64,000 nt of DNA from G963663315 sp965231905 (GCA_965231905.1 CBDDOO010000001.1:1259015-1323014); one strand, 5' to 3'. Shown: positions 8,069 through 17,296, counted from the first letter of the stretch. Numbers and translations: made by a program. The notes: generated by a model not told the origin, from the letters alone.

Positions 8069-9550
8069 ATGAGTGAAGAAAACCGGCAAATCCAGCAACG
8101 CAGGGAAAAGCTGGCCGCATTGAGAAAAGAGGGCAACCCCTTCCCGAACGATTTCCGCCGGGACGCATTGGCCGGGGAGTTGCTGGACCAATACGCGGAT
8201 GACGTTCAGGGCTTGCAAAACCGGACGATTCGGGTGAAAGTGGCCGGACGCCTGATGTCGCGGCGCGTGATGGGCAAGGCGGGTTTCGCGCATATCGAGG
8301 ACGCTGGCGGCAGGCTGCAATTATTCCTGCAACGGGACAACCTGCCGGAGAATGTCTATAACGAAGAATTTAAAAAATATGACATCGGCGACATTGTGGC
8401 GGCGGAGGGAGAACTGTTCCATACCCGGACCGGCGAGTTGACTGTCCGGGTCGACCGGATTCGATTATTGACCAAGGCGCTGCGCCCGCTCCCGGAGAAA
8501 TTCCATGGCCTGACCGATGCCGAACTTCGCTATCGGCAACGCTATGTGGACCTGATCATGAACCAGCGGACCCGTTCGGTTTTCAGAACCCGGGCGGCGA
8601 TCATCCAGTGTATCCGGGAGTTCATGGTCGAGAGGTCATTCCTGGAAGTGGAAACGCCGATGATGCATCCGATTCCCGGAGGAGCGGTGGCGCGGCCTTT
8701 CAGGACTCATCACAACGCGCTGGACAAGGACTTTTTCCTGCGCATCGCCCCGGAGCTTTATCTGAAGCGGCTGGTGGTCGGTGGTTTTGAGCGGGTATTT
8801 GAAATCAATCGGAATTTCCGGAACGAGGGTATGTCAACAAAGCATAATCCCGAGTTCACGATGATGGAGCTTTACCAGGCGTATGCGGATTACCAGGACC
8901 TGGCCCGGATGACGGAAGCCCTGATGCGCCGGGTCTGTCAAGCCGTAACCGGAGAAACGGGCATTGAATACCAGGGGAATCGGGTGGATTTTTCCCAACC
9001 GTTTCAAAGATTTACACTGCTGGAATCCATCACGCATTTCAACCCGGATATATCCGCTGATCAGTTGATTGACATGGACGCGGCCACCCGGTTGGCGAAA
9101 AGCATGAACATCGAGATTAAACCCGGTTATGGTATTGGTCGGATACAGATGGAAATATTCGAGAAACGGGTTGAGGAGAAACTCATCAGTCCCACATTTA
9201 TAACGGGCTACCCGGTCGAAGTATCACCGTTGTCGAGGAGATGCGACGAGCAACCGGAGCTGAGTGACCGATTCGAGTTCTTTGTCGCCGGCAAGGAGAT
9301 TGCGAATGGTTTTTCCGAATTGAATGACGCGGAAGATCAGGCGGAGCGTTTCAGGCGGCAGGTGGAGGAGATGGAGGCCGGGGACCAGGAGGCGATGCAC
9401 TATGACGCCGATTATATTCGCGCCCTGGAATACGGCATGCCGCCGACAGCGGGAGAGGGGATCGGTATCGACCGACTGGTTATGATTCTGACTGACAGCC
9501 CCTCGATTCGGGACGTGGTGCTGTTTCCGCACATGCGGGATGAAACCTGA
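8069..9550 (+). CDS. lysS: Lysyl-tRNA synthetase, class II
   Basis: The 493-residue length is normal. An N-terminal OB-fold anticodon-binding domain (about residues 50-160, IRVKVAGRLMSRR) precedes the class II catalytic core. Motif 2 is FRNEGMSTKHNPEFT and motif 3 is GEGIGIDRLVMILTD. The enzyme charges tRNA-Lys in the cytosol. It lies 9 bp after prfB and is probably co-transcribed with it. Confidence 0.98.
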   Translation: MSEENRQIQQRREKLAALRKEGNPFPNDFRRDALAGELLDQYADDVQGLQNRTIRVKVAGRLMSRRVMGKAGFAHIEDAGGRLQLFLQRDNLPENVYNEEFKKYDIGDIVAAEGELFHTRTGELTVRVDRIRLLTKALRPLPEKFHGLTDAELRYRQRYVDLIMNQRTRSVFRTRAAIIQCIREFMVERSFLEVETPMMHPIPGGAVARPFRTHHNALDKDFFLRIAPELYLKRLVVGGFERVFEINRNFRNEGMSTKHNPEFTMMELYQAYADYQDLARMTEALMRRVCQAVTGETGIEYQGNRVDFSQPFQRFTLLESITHFNPDISADQLIDMDAATRLAKSMNIEIKPGYGIGRIQMEIFEKRVEEKLISPTFITGYPVEVSPLSRRCDEQPELSDRFEFFVAGKEIANGFSELNDAEDQAERFRRQVEEMEAGDQEAMHYDADYIRALEYGMPPTAGEGIGIDRLVMILTDSPSIRDVVLFPHMRDET

Positions 9551-9579
9551 ATGCCCCGAAATCCGGCGGTAGGCGCACA

Positions 9580-10827
9580 GTGATCAAGCCACTTGAGCTG
9601 ATGATCGGCCTGCGGTATATCCGGGCCAAACGGCGAAATCACTTTATCTCGTTTATTTCGACGACCTCCATGCTGGGAATTGCGCTCGGCGTGTGGGCGC
9701 TGATTACGGTGATGGCGATTATCACCGGGTTTCACCAGGATTTGCAGAGCCGGATATTGTTCGTAACGCCCCACGTCACGATCAGCGCTCACGGGGGGCG
9801 TTTCAGTGACTGGCAGCCGCTGTCGGAAGGACTCGCCGGTTACCCGGATGTGCAGGCGCAGGCTCCGTTCGTTCTGGTGCAGGGGATGTTGACCAAAGGC
9901 CCGAATGTGTCCGGCTCTCTGGTGCGGGGGATTGATCCGGAGCGGGAGGGCGGAGTGTCGGAAGTCATGAGCCATATTATCGAAGGAGACGCGGACGCGC
10001 TTCAATCCGGCTCTTTTGGCATCATTCTGGGTAAATACCTGGCGCACGCGCTGGGTGTCGGTGTCGGGGAAAAGGTCACCCTGATCGTGCCCAGGGGCAA
10101 GGTCACCCCGGCTGGCCTGATCCCGCGCCTGAAACGCTTCACCGTGGTCGGACTGTTTGAGATAGATATGTATGAATACGATAGCGGCATCGCGCTGATT
10201 CATATCGAAGACGCGGCCAGACTGCTGAGCGCCAAAGGCGAGATCAGCGGGCTGCGCCTCAAGCTCAATGATGTCGAACAGGCTCGCAGGGTTCGTCAGG
10301 AACTGTCCGACGCCTTGGGTGGGCAATACCGTGTACGCGACTGGACCCAGGAACACGTCAACTTTTTTCGGGCGCTTGAAATCGAAAAGCGGGTGGTCTT
10401 CATCGTGCTTTTGCTGATTATCGCAGTGGCGGCGTTCAACATCGTTTCCACCCTGGTCATGGTAGTGACCGACAAACGCTCGGATGTCGCGATATTGAGA
10501 ACACTCGGAATGAGTCCCGGCGGCGTGATGCGGGTATTCATGGTCCAGGGAGTGTTGCTCGGGGTTACCGGCACCGCGGTCGGCGCGGTTCTGGGCGTGA
10601 TGACCGCTCTGAATATAGAAACTCTGATTCCCGCCATCGAGAACCTCTTTAATACCGAATTGTTCCCGGGCGATATCTATATCATCAGTGAATTCCCGGC
10701 CCAGATGCGCTGGGCGGATGTGGGACGGATTACCGGCGCGTCCCTGCTGATGAGTTTCCTGGCGACGGTTTATCCGGCCCGGCGCGCGTCCGCGGTCAAG
10801 CCCGCTGAGGCATTGCGTCATGAATAA
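9580..10827 (+). CDS. lolC: Lipoprotein-releasing ABC transporter permease LolC/LolE family
   Basis: The protein has 415 residues and a GTG start. One membrane helix near residues 25-50 precedes a large periplasmic domain (about 50-265), then three C-terminal helices near 271-297, 317-345 and 388-405. This is the MacB/FtsX-like topology of LolC/E. The complex extracts mature lipoproteins from the inner membrane and passes them to LolA. The following ATPase gene overlaps its end by 8 bp. Only one permease gene is present, so it probably acts as a homodimer (LolF-like) unless lolE lies elsewhere. Confidence 0.93.
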   Translation: MIKPLELMIGLRYIRAKRRNHFISFISTTSMLGIALGVWALITVMAIITGFHQDLQSRILFVTPHVTISAHGGRFSDWQPLSEGLAGYPDVQAQAPFVLVQGMLTKGPNVSGSLVRGIDPEREGGVSEVMSHIIEGDADALQSGSFGIILGKYLAHALGVGVGEKVTLIVPRGKVTPAGLIPRLKRFTVVGLFEIDMYEYDSGIALIHIEDAARLLSAKGEISGLRLKLNDVEQARRVRQELSDALGGQYRVRDWTQEHVNFFRALEIEKRVVFIVLLLIIAVAAFNIVSTLVMVVTDKRSDVAILRTLGMSPGGVMRVFMVQGVLLGVTGTAVGAVLGVMTALNIETLIPAIENLFNTELFPGDIYIISEFPAQMRWADVGRITGASLLMSFLATVYPARRASAVKPAEALRHE

Positions 10828-11518
10828 CCGGGGCAATAACCGGGTCATCGAGTGCCGCCAGGTGTCGAAAGTCTTCGATGAAGGCCCGTTTGATGTGGAG
10901 GTATTGCGGGGAATTGACTTGCAGGTGGGGGCGGGTCAACAGATTGCGGTTGTCGGCGCTTCCGGTTCCGGGAAAAGCACCTTGCTGCATATCCTCGGCG
11001 GGCTGGCTGACCCGACAACCGGGAGCGTGCGAGTCGGCGGACAGGATATCAATGGCCTGTCGCGCAAGGCGCGTGGGGAGTTGCGGAACCGGACTCTGGG
11101 ATTCGTCTATCAGTTTCATCATTTGCTGCCGGAATTTACCGCTCTTGAAAATGTCGCGATGCCGTTGCTGATCCGCAAGTCCGGAGAGGCTGAGGCATTC
11201 GCGGCTGCCCGGCAGACCCTGGAGCGTGTCGGCCTCGACAGCCGCCTGGATCATAAGCCGGCGGAATTGTCCGGCGGCGAACGTCAACGTACCGCGATTG
11301 CCAGGGCCATGGTCACCCGGCCGCAATGTATCCTGGCGGATGAACCAACCGGTAATCTGGACGCGGATAATGCCGAATCGGTACACCGGATGCTGTTGGA
11401 AATGAACCAGGAAATCGGCACCAGTCTGGTGATCGCAACCCACGATATGACGCTGGCGCGAAAAATGGATACGGTTCTTGTGATCAAAGACCGGGAGCTG
11501 CGACTCTTGGGAAACTGA
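10820..11518 (+). CDS. lolD: Lipoprotein-releasing system ATP-binding protein
   Basis: This 232-residue ABC ATPase has Walker A GASGSGKST (about residues 46-54), signature LSGGERQR (150-157) and Walker B ILADEPTGNLD (171-181). It energises lipoprotein release with the permease encoded just upstream; the genes overlap by 8 bp. The -35 element of the downstream lon promoter lies inside its last codons. Confidence 0.96.
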   Translation: MNNRGNNRVIECRQVSKVFDEGPFDVEVLRGIDLQVGAGQQIAVVGASGSGKSTLLHILGGLADPTTGSVRVGGQDINGLSRKARGELRNRTLGFVYQFHHLLPEFTALENVAMPLLIRKSGEAEAFAAARQTLERVGLDSRLDHKPAELSGGERQRTAIARAMVTRPQCILADEPTGNLDADNAESVHRMLLEMNQEIGTSLVIATHDMTLARKMDTVLVIKDRELRLLGN

Positions 11519-11533
11519 ATCACACCCCCATAT
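11506..11533 (+). promoter_or_regulatory. lon: Sigma-32-like heat-shock promoter of lon
   Basis: CTTGGGA (11506-11512) resembles the -35 CTTGAAA, and CCCCATAT (11526-11533) is an exact match to the -10 CCCCATNT. They are separated by 13 bp, the spacing known for sigma-32. The site lies about 50 bp before the lon ATG and overlaps the end of lolD. lon is a classical sigma-32 regulon member, which supports the call. Confidence 0.72.
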
Positions 11534-11583
11534 TGGTATTCAGGAACCTGACCGGGTACTTTGAAATACCGGAATTGTGGATA

Positions 11584-13956
11584 ATGAGTGTGAGTGAAAA
11601 TATCGAAGCGGAAGTCATCACCGAAATAGCCAGGCCAGAAGACGTATTACCCGAAGTTCTCCATGTCCTGCCACTGGAGAAAAAACCGTTCTTCCCGGGC
11701 CAGATATTACCGGTCGTGTTTGACGCCGAAAGATGGGGTGATACCATCAATGCCATCCATGAGGCCGGGCACGGGAATGTCGGCGTGGTGTTCTCGGACG
11801 GGGTAAAGGCCGAAAAGGCCCGGTCAGGGGATTTCAGATCGGTAGGGACGGTCTGCAAGGTTCATCAGATCGAGCGGCATGAAAACCTGTTTCATGTTGT
11901 GCTTGCGGGAATGCAGCGTTTTGAAATTGTCCGATGGGTCTCGAAGAAGCGCCCGTTCACGGTACAGGCGAGTTACTTCCCCGAATTGAGCCCTCGCGAA
12001 ACTGTCCAGATCAAGGCCTATGTCACCGCCATTGTCAATACCATCAAGGAGTTACTGCCGCTCAATCCGATGTATGGTGAAGAACTCAAGATGTTTCTGA
12101 ACTATTTTGGCGCCGGAGAGCCTTCGCGTCTGGCCGATTTCGGGGCAAGCCTGACTACTGCGGACGCGGGAGAGCTCCAGGAAATTCTCGAGACCATCGA
12201 ATTGTTGCCGAGAATGGAAAAAACCCTGGTATTGCTGCACAAGGAAGTCGAAATAGCGCGCGCCCAGACTGATATTCGCGAGCATATCGAAGGAGAAATC
12301 AACCAGCGCCAACGGGAAATGTTTCTGCGCGAACAACTCAAGTTCATCCAGAAGGAACTCGGCATCTCGAAAGATGACCGGGAATCCGAGATAGACACTT
12401 TCCGCGCCCGGCTGACAGAATGTGTCGTACCTGAACACGCGCAGGCGCGAATTGACGAGGAGCTGGACAAGATCGCAACCCTGGAAAGAGGCTCTCCCGA
12501 ATATACCGTAACCCGCAATTATCTCGAATGGCTGACCCGGATACCCTGGGGCCGGTTCAGCGAGGACTCCCTGGACCTGGAGTACGCCGCGGCCATTCTG
12601 GAACGGGACCACGAAGGTCTGGAAGAGGTCAAGGAACGCATACTGGAATTTATCGGAGTCGGTAAAATGAGGGGAGAGGTGGCAGGATCGATTATACTGC
12701 TGATCGGGCCGCCGGGAGTCGGCAAAACCTCACTGGGGAGGTCCGTGGCGAGCGCGCTGGGCAGAGAGTTTTTTCGTTTTTCCCTGGGGGGTATGCGCGA
12801 CGAAGCGGAGATCAAGGGGCACCGGCGAACCTATATCGGCGCCATGCCGGGAAAATTCGCCCAGGCGTTGAGAGAGTGCAAGACCGCGAATCCGGTGATC
12901 ATGCTGGACGAGATTGACAAGGTCGGGGCCTCCTTTCGTGGGGACCCGGCATCGGCTCTGCTGGAAGCGCTGGACCCGGAGCAGAACCGGGATTTCCTGG
13001 ATCACTATCTGGACCTCGGCATTGATTTATCCAGGGTCCTGTTTATCTGCACCGCCAATCAGCGCGATACCATTCCGGCGCCGTTGTTTGACCGGATGGA
13101 GGAAATCCGGTTGTCGGGTTATCTGGCCGCGGAGAAAACGGCCATCGCCAGGAGACATCTGTTGCCCCGGCAAATCGCCAGGGCGGGATTGAAGAAGCGG
13201 GGCCAGCTTCGGATTGATACGTCTGCAATCCGGAAGATCGTGGATGGATACGCGCGCGAGGCCGGGGTGCGAAAGCTGGAGAAAATGCTGGGTACGATTG
13301 CCAGAAAGGCGGTCATGAATATCCTGAAACAGGAAAAACAACCGATCCATATCACCCCCGCAAATCTGGAAGAATATCTGGGCAAACCGGCTTTCGACGA
13401 CCAGAGCCGGATTACCGGAAAGGGTGTCGCCACCGGCCTGGCCTGGACCGCGATGGGCGGCGCCACGCTGGATATTGAGGCCACCCGCAGCCACAGCTTC
13501 AATCGTGGCTTCAAGCTCACCGGGCAACTCGGTGATGTGATGAAAGAGTCGGCTGAGATAGCGTACAGTTATGTGATGAGCAATGCGGAACAACTGGGCG
13601 TAAGTCAGGGTTTTTTTGAAAATTCGATGATTCACCTGCATGTGCCGGCAGGCGCTACGCCAAAGGATGGGCCGAGCGCCGGCATTACGATGGTTTCCGC
13701 ATTGATTTCCCTGGCCTGCGACAAAAAGATCAAACGGTCTCTTTCGATGACGGGCGAAATATCGTTGACCGGACAGGTGCTGCCGGTAGGCGGCATCCGG
13801 GAAAAAGTGATTGCCGCCAGAAGGATGAAAATACGGAATCTGATCCTGCCGCAAGCCAATCGAAGTGATTTCGAAGAAGTCCCCGATTACATCACCCGAA
13901 GTGTTCGGGTTCAATTCGTTTCCCGTTACGACGAGGTATTAAACCATCTGTTTTAA
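11584..13956 (+). CDS. lon: ATP-dependent Lon protease
   Basis: The 790-residue protein has an N-terminal substrate-binding LON domain (about residues 20-210), an AAA+ module with Walker A GPPGVGKT (375-382) and Walker B VIMLDEIDK, and a C-terminal protease domain. The Ser-Lys dyad is S698 (in KDGPSAG) and K741 (in GGIREKVIAARR), 43 residues apart as in E. coli. ATG 11584 is preferred over an in-frame TTG at 11533, which would add 17 residues not typical of the family. It degrades damaged and short-lived regulatory proteins. Confidence 0.98.
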   Translation: MSVSENIEAEVITEIARPEDVLPEVLHVLPLEKKPFFPGQILPVVFDAERWGDTINAIHEAGHGNVGVVFSDGVKAEKARSGDFRSVGTVCKVHQIERHENLFHVVLAGMQRFEIVRWVSKKRPFTVQASYFPELSPRETVQIKAYVTAIVNTIKELLPLNPMYGEELKMFLNYFGAGEPSRLADFGASLTTADAGELQEILETIELLPRMEKTLVLLHKEVEIARAQTDIREHIEGEINQRQREMFLREQLKFIQKELGISKDDRESEIDTFRARLTECVVPEHAQARIDEELDKIATLERGSPEYTVTRNYLEWLTRIPWGRFSEDSLDLEYAAAILERDHEGLEEVKERILEFIGVGKMRGEVAGSIILLIGPPGVGKTSLGRSVASALGREFFRFSLGGMRDEAEIKGHRRTYIGAMPGKFAQALRECKTANPVIMLDEIDKVGASFRGDPASALLEALDPEQNRDFLDHYLDLGIDLSRVLFICTANQRDTIPAPLFDRMEEIRLSGYLAAEKTAIARRHLLPRQIARAGLKKRGQLRIDTSAIRKIVDGYAREAGVRKLEKMLGTIARKAVMNILKQEKQPIHITPANLEEYLGKPAFDDQSRITGKGVATGLAWTAMGGATLDIEATRSHSFNRGFKLTGQLGDVMKESAEIAYSYVMSNAEQLGVSQGFFENSMIHLHVPAGATPKDGPSAGITMVSALISLACDKKIKRSLSMTGEISLTGQVLPVGGIREKVIAARRMKIRNLILPQANRSDFEEVPDYITRSVRVQFVSRYDEVLNHLF

Positions 13957-13993
13957 CGGCTGTTTGTTCCAGGGGCGCGAAAAAAGTCTTCCC

Positions 13994-15760
13994 TTATTGT
14001 TTTTGCGTTCCGAATGCGCCATCTATCCTGTAGTAGGAGGTACTGGTAGAACTCGTGTTGGCCTCTACCCGGAAAGTGCCCTCGGCGGCGCCTGGTATAT
14101 TGCCTGTGCCCGGTCGTACGAAGCGACCCTCTAAGTCCGAGTTTACCTGGTCGGGGTCTACCGGGTATCCCAGGGCGCCCTGAGTGGCGTGGCGGGACGG
14201 ATTGCCGGAGACGCGCACATGGCCATCCGCGCTCTTCGTAACACCGCGTATGGCGTTGGAGGCGAAAGTGAAGGTGCCGTTATCGTTAATCATACCGTTC
14301 TCGAACCGGATTGTACCCGGCGCGATATTCAACCATTTCTCGAGCGTAGCTTGACCCCCCGTTACATACTGTCCCCTGACCAGACGGTGCATTCCATCGG
14401 CGGGCTGATAGAAGTTGCCCATGATACTGTCATCCAGAATCACCGCGCCATTGATACTGTTGGTATCGAAATTGGCGATAAAGGTAGTCGGCGCGTTCTC
14501 GAACGTGCTGACTCGCCCGGAACCGTCTTCATGCCACCGCATGACCCCGAAACTCTCACCACTATAGGTCGCCTCGCCGGTCAGGCTGGTGACAGCCACC
14601 CGGGTGGTCTTACTGTCCGCGTTCACCAGATAGTTGATATTCGTCGGTTTGGCGGCCCAGCGGGTGGAGCCGGTATCTTCTACCATGTCATAGTTCAGCC
14701 AGTACCCAAAGGTGCGGAAATCTCCATTGCCAAACCGTTTCGCCAGGATATGCCAACGGTGGACGGGGGCCCAGTCCCGGTCAATTTCGACCCACTGCCC
14801 ATTCGGGTCCGCCGAATTCTCCTTCCACTTCGCATCATACGGATCCTCCCTCCAGTCCCGGCTATCGGCGTTGTTGTAATACTCCTCGTTGGTAAGGGAA
14901 CGAAGAAGGCGATTATTATTGCGTACCCTCTTTTGTCGGGTGCCCCGCCAGTGAAGGCCGACCGCCTGGGTGGCGTTCTTGCCATAGCGCGATGCGGTCC
15001 ATCCATCGAACGGCCCTCCTCCGATTTCGACCTGTTCATTGCGAGTCCGGATTGATTCGTACGGACCATATTTTATGAAATTCAGGCTCTTCCGGTTGCT
15101 ATCACTTTGATGGTATCGAAGGCACGTGTTGCCCCTCCACTCTGAGCATGTCCGAATCTGATGCTCCCTAAGTTTTTTGTATCTTAAGAGCGGAAGTCGA
15201 TTGATATAATTACCCTGTACACAGATACCCTGTACACAGATGTCTCGGGCGAAGGCATTCGTAATATTATTCGTAATACCGGCGCCGGGGTACTGTCTCA
15301 TTCTCAAATGAGTTCCACTAAATCCAAAGGTATTTGAATTTCCCTGGTTGAAATTTACAAAATTCCTCGTGTAGGCAGAAGATCCTTCCACTCTAGACGA
15401 CATGAAACGTCCGGATGCATTGGTTACCTTCGGTTCAACGATTGGCTCTACAGTTGGCTCTACAGTCGGTTCAACGGTTGGCTCAACAGTCGGTTCAACG
15501 GTTGGGTCCGGCTCAACGGTCGGTCCCGTCGGTTCGACGGTCCCTCCTGCAGGCTGGGTCCCTCCCGCGTTGTCCCCCTGCCCGCCTATACTGGACAGGA
15601 CCGTATTGCCGCCGGCGTTGTAGTTGTTTGACGGGTCGGATTGGGTGGTTCTTACGGGGTCAGTCGAGGGGGGGGTACTATTGATCGCCAGTCCACCACC
15701 TCCGCCACAGGCGCTTACGAATAACGGAACTACAAAAAACAAGGCTTTATGCTTGATCAT
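13994..15760 (-). CDS. Putative outer-membrane lipoprotein with TVEP repeats and a TbpB-like C-terminal domain
   Basis: The 588-residue product starts with a signal peptide and a lipobox VSAC (Cys17), followed by Gly residues and a low-complexity linker. That linker contains tandem TVEP repeats at about residues 73-109. The C-terminal third alternates short glycine-rich strands (for example GVMRWHEDGSGRV, ANFDTNSINGAVI, GTFTFASNAIRGV). This resembles the beta-barrel lobe of transferrin-binding-protein-like surface lipoproteins; no specific ligand can be inferred. A consensus promoter (15798-15827) lies 37 bp upstream, directly bordered by IS copy 2. Two in-frame tandem DNA repeats lie in the gene (15211-15240 and 15432-15503). 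Confidence 0.7.
   Translation of the reverse strand: MIKHKALFFVVPLFVSACGGGGGLAINSTPPSTDPVRTTQSDPSNNYNAGGNTVLSSIGGQGDNAGGTQPAGGTVEPTGPTVEPDPTVEPTVEPTVEPTVEPTVEPIVEPKVTNASGRFMSSRVEGSSAYTRNFVNFNQGNSNTFGFSGTHLRMRQYPGAGITNNITNAFARDICVQGICVQGNYINRLPLLRYKKLREHQIRTCSEWRGNTCLRYHQSDSNRKSLNFIKYGPYESIRTRNEQVEIGGGPFDGWTASRYGKNATQAVGLHWRGTRQKRVRNNNRLLRSLTNEEYYNNADSRDWREDPYDAKWKENSADPNGQWVEIDRDWAPVHRWHILAKRFGNGDFRTFGYWLNYDMVEDTGSTRWAAKPTNINYLVNADSKTTRVAVTSLTGEATYSGESFGVMRWHEDGSGRVSTFENAPTTFIANFDTNSINGAVILDDSIMGNFYQPADGMHRLVRGQYVTGGQATLEKWLNIAPGTIRFENGMINDNGTFTFASNAIRGVTKSADGHVRVSGNPSRHATQGALGYPVDPDQVNSDLEGRFVRPGTGNIPGAAEGTFRVEANTSSTSTSYYRIDGAFGTQKQ
15211..15240 (-). repeat. Perfect 15-bp tandem duplication inside the lipoprotein gene
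   Basis: TACCCTGTACACAGA occurs twice without a gap (15211-15225 and 15226-15240), adding five codons and yielding CVQGICVQG in the protein. Perfect identity suggests a recent in-frame slippage event. Confidence 0.9.
15432..15503 (-). repeat. 12-bp minisatellite coding for TVEP repeats
   Basis: Six consecutive 12-bp units of the form GGYTCWACRGTY (15432 to 15503) continue as degenerate units to about 15541. The unit length is a multiple of three, so unit gain or loss would alter linker length without breaking the frame. Confidence 0.88.
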
Positions 15761-15797
15761 GGAGTAAATACCTGCTTGGGATAAGGTTATTCGGCAT

Positions 15798-15827
15798 AGT
15801 ATACAATCAAATCGCCGTTTATGTCAA
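15798..15827 (-). promoter_or_regulatory. Sigma-70 promoter of the lipoprotein gene, abutting IS copy 2
   Basis: On the minus strand TTGACA (15827-15822), an 18-bp spacer and TATACT (15803-15798) precede the ATG at 15760 by 37 bp. The -35 is perfect and the -10 matches 5 of 6. The IS target duplication occupies 15828-15832, immediately next to the -35. Confidence 0.8.
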
Positions 15828-15832
15828 ATCAA
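15828..15832. repeat. 5-bp target-site duplication ATCAA of IS copy 2 (left); right copy at 17259-17263
   Basis: ATCAA directly flanks both ends of the element, using the same terminal bases that give CGCTC for copy 1. The right flank continues as ATCAAATCAAAT, so a longer shared stretch is possible by chance. Confidence 0.82.
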
Positions 15833-17258
15833 AGAGTTGTCCAATGGAAGATGAGCCTGAAGGATAAGCTGTATTTCCAACGGGAGATGAGTTTGAAGGG
15901 GCTGATTTTGGGATCATCGGAGGATGATCGTGAAATTACACAGCCAGCGTTTACAGACGGTGGAGGAGATTCGTTCGTTTTTGAACGGAGCCACTACTTT
16001 TGATTTTGAACCCCAGTCCCGCGAGGAGTCCTATCCGTGGATTTGTGACAGCCTGCGGCAGTTGCGTTATGGCGCATTGAGCAAGGCCGACCGGGGTGTG
16101 GTGAAAGCCTACCTGGAGAAGGTCAGTGGCTTATCCCGCGCCCAGATCACCCGGCTGATCCGCCAATACCGCGATAGTGGCCGCATTCGGGATCGCCGGG
16201 GGCGACCCGCCAATGCCTTCTGTCGACGTTATACCCCGGAAGATGTGGCTTTACTGGTGGAAACCGATACCCTGCACGGCAACCTGTCCGGCCCGGCCAC
16301 CCGGAAACTGTGCGAACGGGCTTTTTCGGTATTCGGCGATGCCCGTTATCAGCGACTGGCCGCCCTCTCCAATGGACACTTGTACAACCTGCGACACTCG
16401 GATTCCTACCAGCGCCAGAGACGACACTTCCAAAAAACCCGTTATACGCCCGTGAGAATCGGGGAGCGACGCAAGCCCAGACCCGATGGTCGGCCCGGCT
16501 TCTTGCGCGTCGATACCGTCCATCAGGGCGACCAGGACGGCATCAAGGGGCTGTATCACATCAATGCCGTCGATGAAGTCACCCAGATGCAGGCCGTAGT
16601 CTGTGTACAGAGAATCTCCGAAAGCTATCTCATCCCGGCTCTGCATCAACTCCTGGATGCCTTCCCCTTCACGCTCCAGGGGTTCCATTCCGATAACGGT
16701 TCAGAGTATATCAATCGACAAGTCGCTAAACTCCTGCAAAAACTCCAGATCGAACAAACCAAATCCCGTCCCCGACAGAGCAATGACAACGCCCTGGTCG
16801 AAGGCAAGAACGGCTCCGTCATCCGCAAGCATCTGGGATACGAACACATCTCACAGCGCTTCGCTCAACCCGTCAACCACTTCCTCACAAACGACCTCAA
16901 TCCCTACCTGAACTATCACCGACCCTGCCTGTTCGCAAAGGAAACCGTCAACCAAAAGGGAAAACGCACCCGCAAATACCCCGATTCGCTGATCATGACT
17001 CCGTATGAGAAACTCCGTTCCCTGCCCCATGCACAGCAATATCTCAAATCCGGAATCACATTCAAAATACTGGATGACTTCGCTCACAAATACAGCGATA
17101 ATGAAGCCGCGAGAAGACTCAACAAAGCCCGCAACAAACTGTTTCTATCTTTTAACAAAACCCAAAATTACGCCGCCTGACAACCACTCTCAATGTCGAT
17201 CAATAGACTCACAAAATACTACAGCCCCCTCAGGCTCATCTCTGGATTGGAAAACGCT
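15833..17258 (+). mobile_element. Insertion sequence copy 2, near-identical to the element at 4127-5585
   Basis: The element is 1426 bp with the same inverted termini. Its left end has one 36-bp unit (15841-15876) plus a partial (15877-15900). That single unit begins like unit 1 of copy 1 and ends like unit 2, as expected if two units recombined into one. It separates the lipoprotein promoter from the second AAA+ ATPase gene, mirroring the context of copy 1. Confidence 0.92.
15930..17180 (+). CDS. IS transposase, rve/DDE integrase core (copy 2)
   Basis: This intact gene has the same DD(35)E triad as copy 1 and the same start ambiguity: ATG 15924 touching GGAGG, or the better spaced GTG 15930. 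Substitutions cluster late in the protein (KETVNQKGKRTRKYPDSLIMT in place of the copy 1 version, and AHKYSDNE). The rest is nearly unchanged, pointing to recent transposition of active elements. Confidence 0.9.
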   Translation: MKLHSQRLQTVEEIRSFLNGATTFDFEPQSREESYPWICDSLRQLRYGALSKADRGVVKAYLEKVSGLSRAQITRLIRQYRDSGRIRDRRGRPANAFCRRYTPEDVALLVETDTLHGNLSGPATRKLCERAFSVFGDARYQRLAALSNGHLYNLRHSDSYQRQRRHFQKTRYTPVRIGERRKPRPDGRPGFLRVDTVHQGDQDGIKGLYHINAVDEVTQMQAVVCVQRISESYLIPALHQLLDAFPFTLQGFHSDNGSEYINRQVAKLLQKLQIEQTKSRPRQSNDNALVEGKNGSVIRKHLGYEHISQRFAQPVNHFLTNDLNPYLNYHRPCLFAKETVNQKGKRTRKYPDSLIMTPYEKLRSLPHAQQYLKSGITFKILDDFAHKYSDNEAARRLNKARNKLFLSFNKTQNYAA

Positions 17259-17296
17259 ATCAAATCAAATCAATCTACCAGGGGCTCCCCATTTTC

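Noticed and set aside
9412..10848. A 478-codon open frame antisense to lysS and lolC
   Set aside because: It mirrors the codon structure of two clear genes, has no recognisable domain and no ribosome site, and is a by-product of GC-biased third positions. The same applies to long antisense frames at 112-699, 13027-13914, 14189-15055 and 27065-27811.
15432..15541. Possible CRISPR-like array
   Set aside because: The repeats are 12 bp without spacers and encode TVEP in frame; it is a coding minisatellite.
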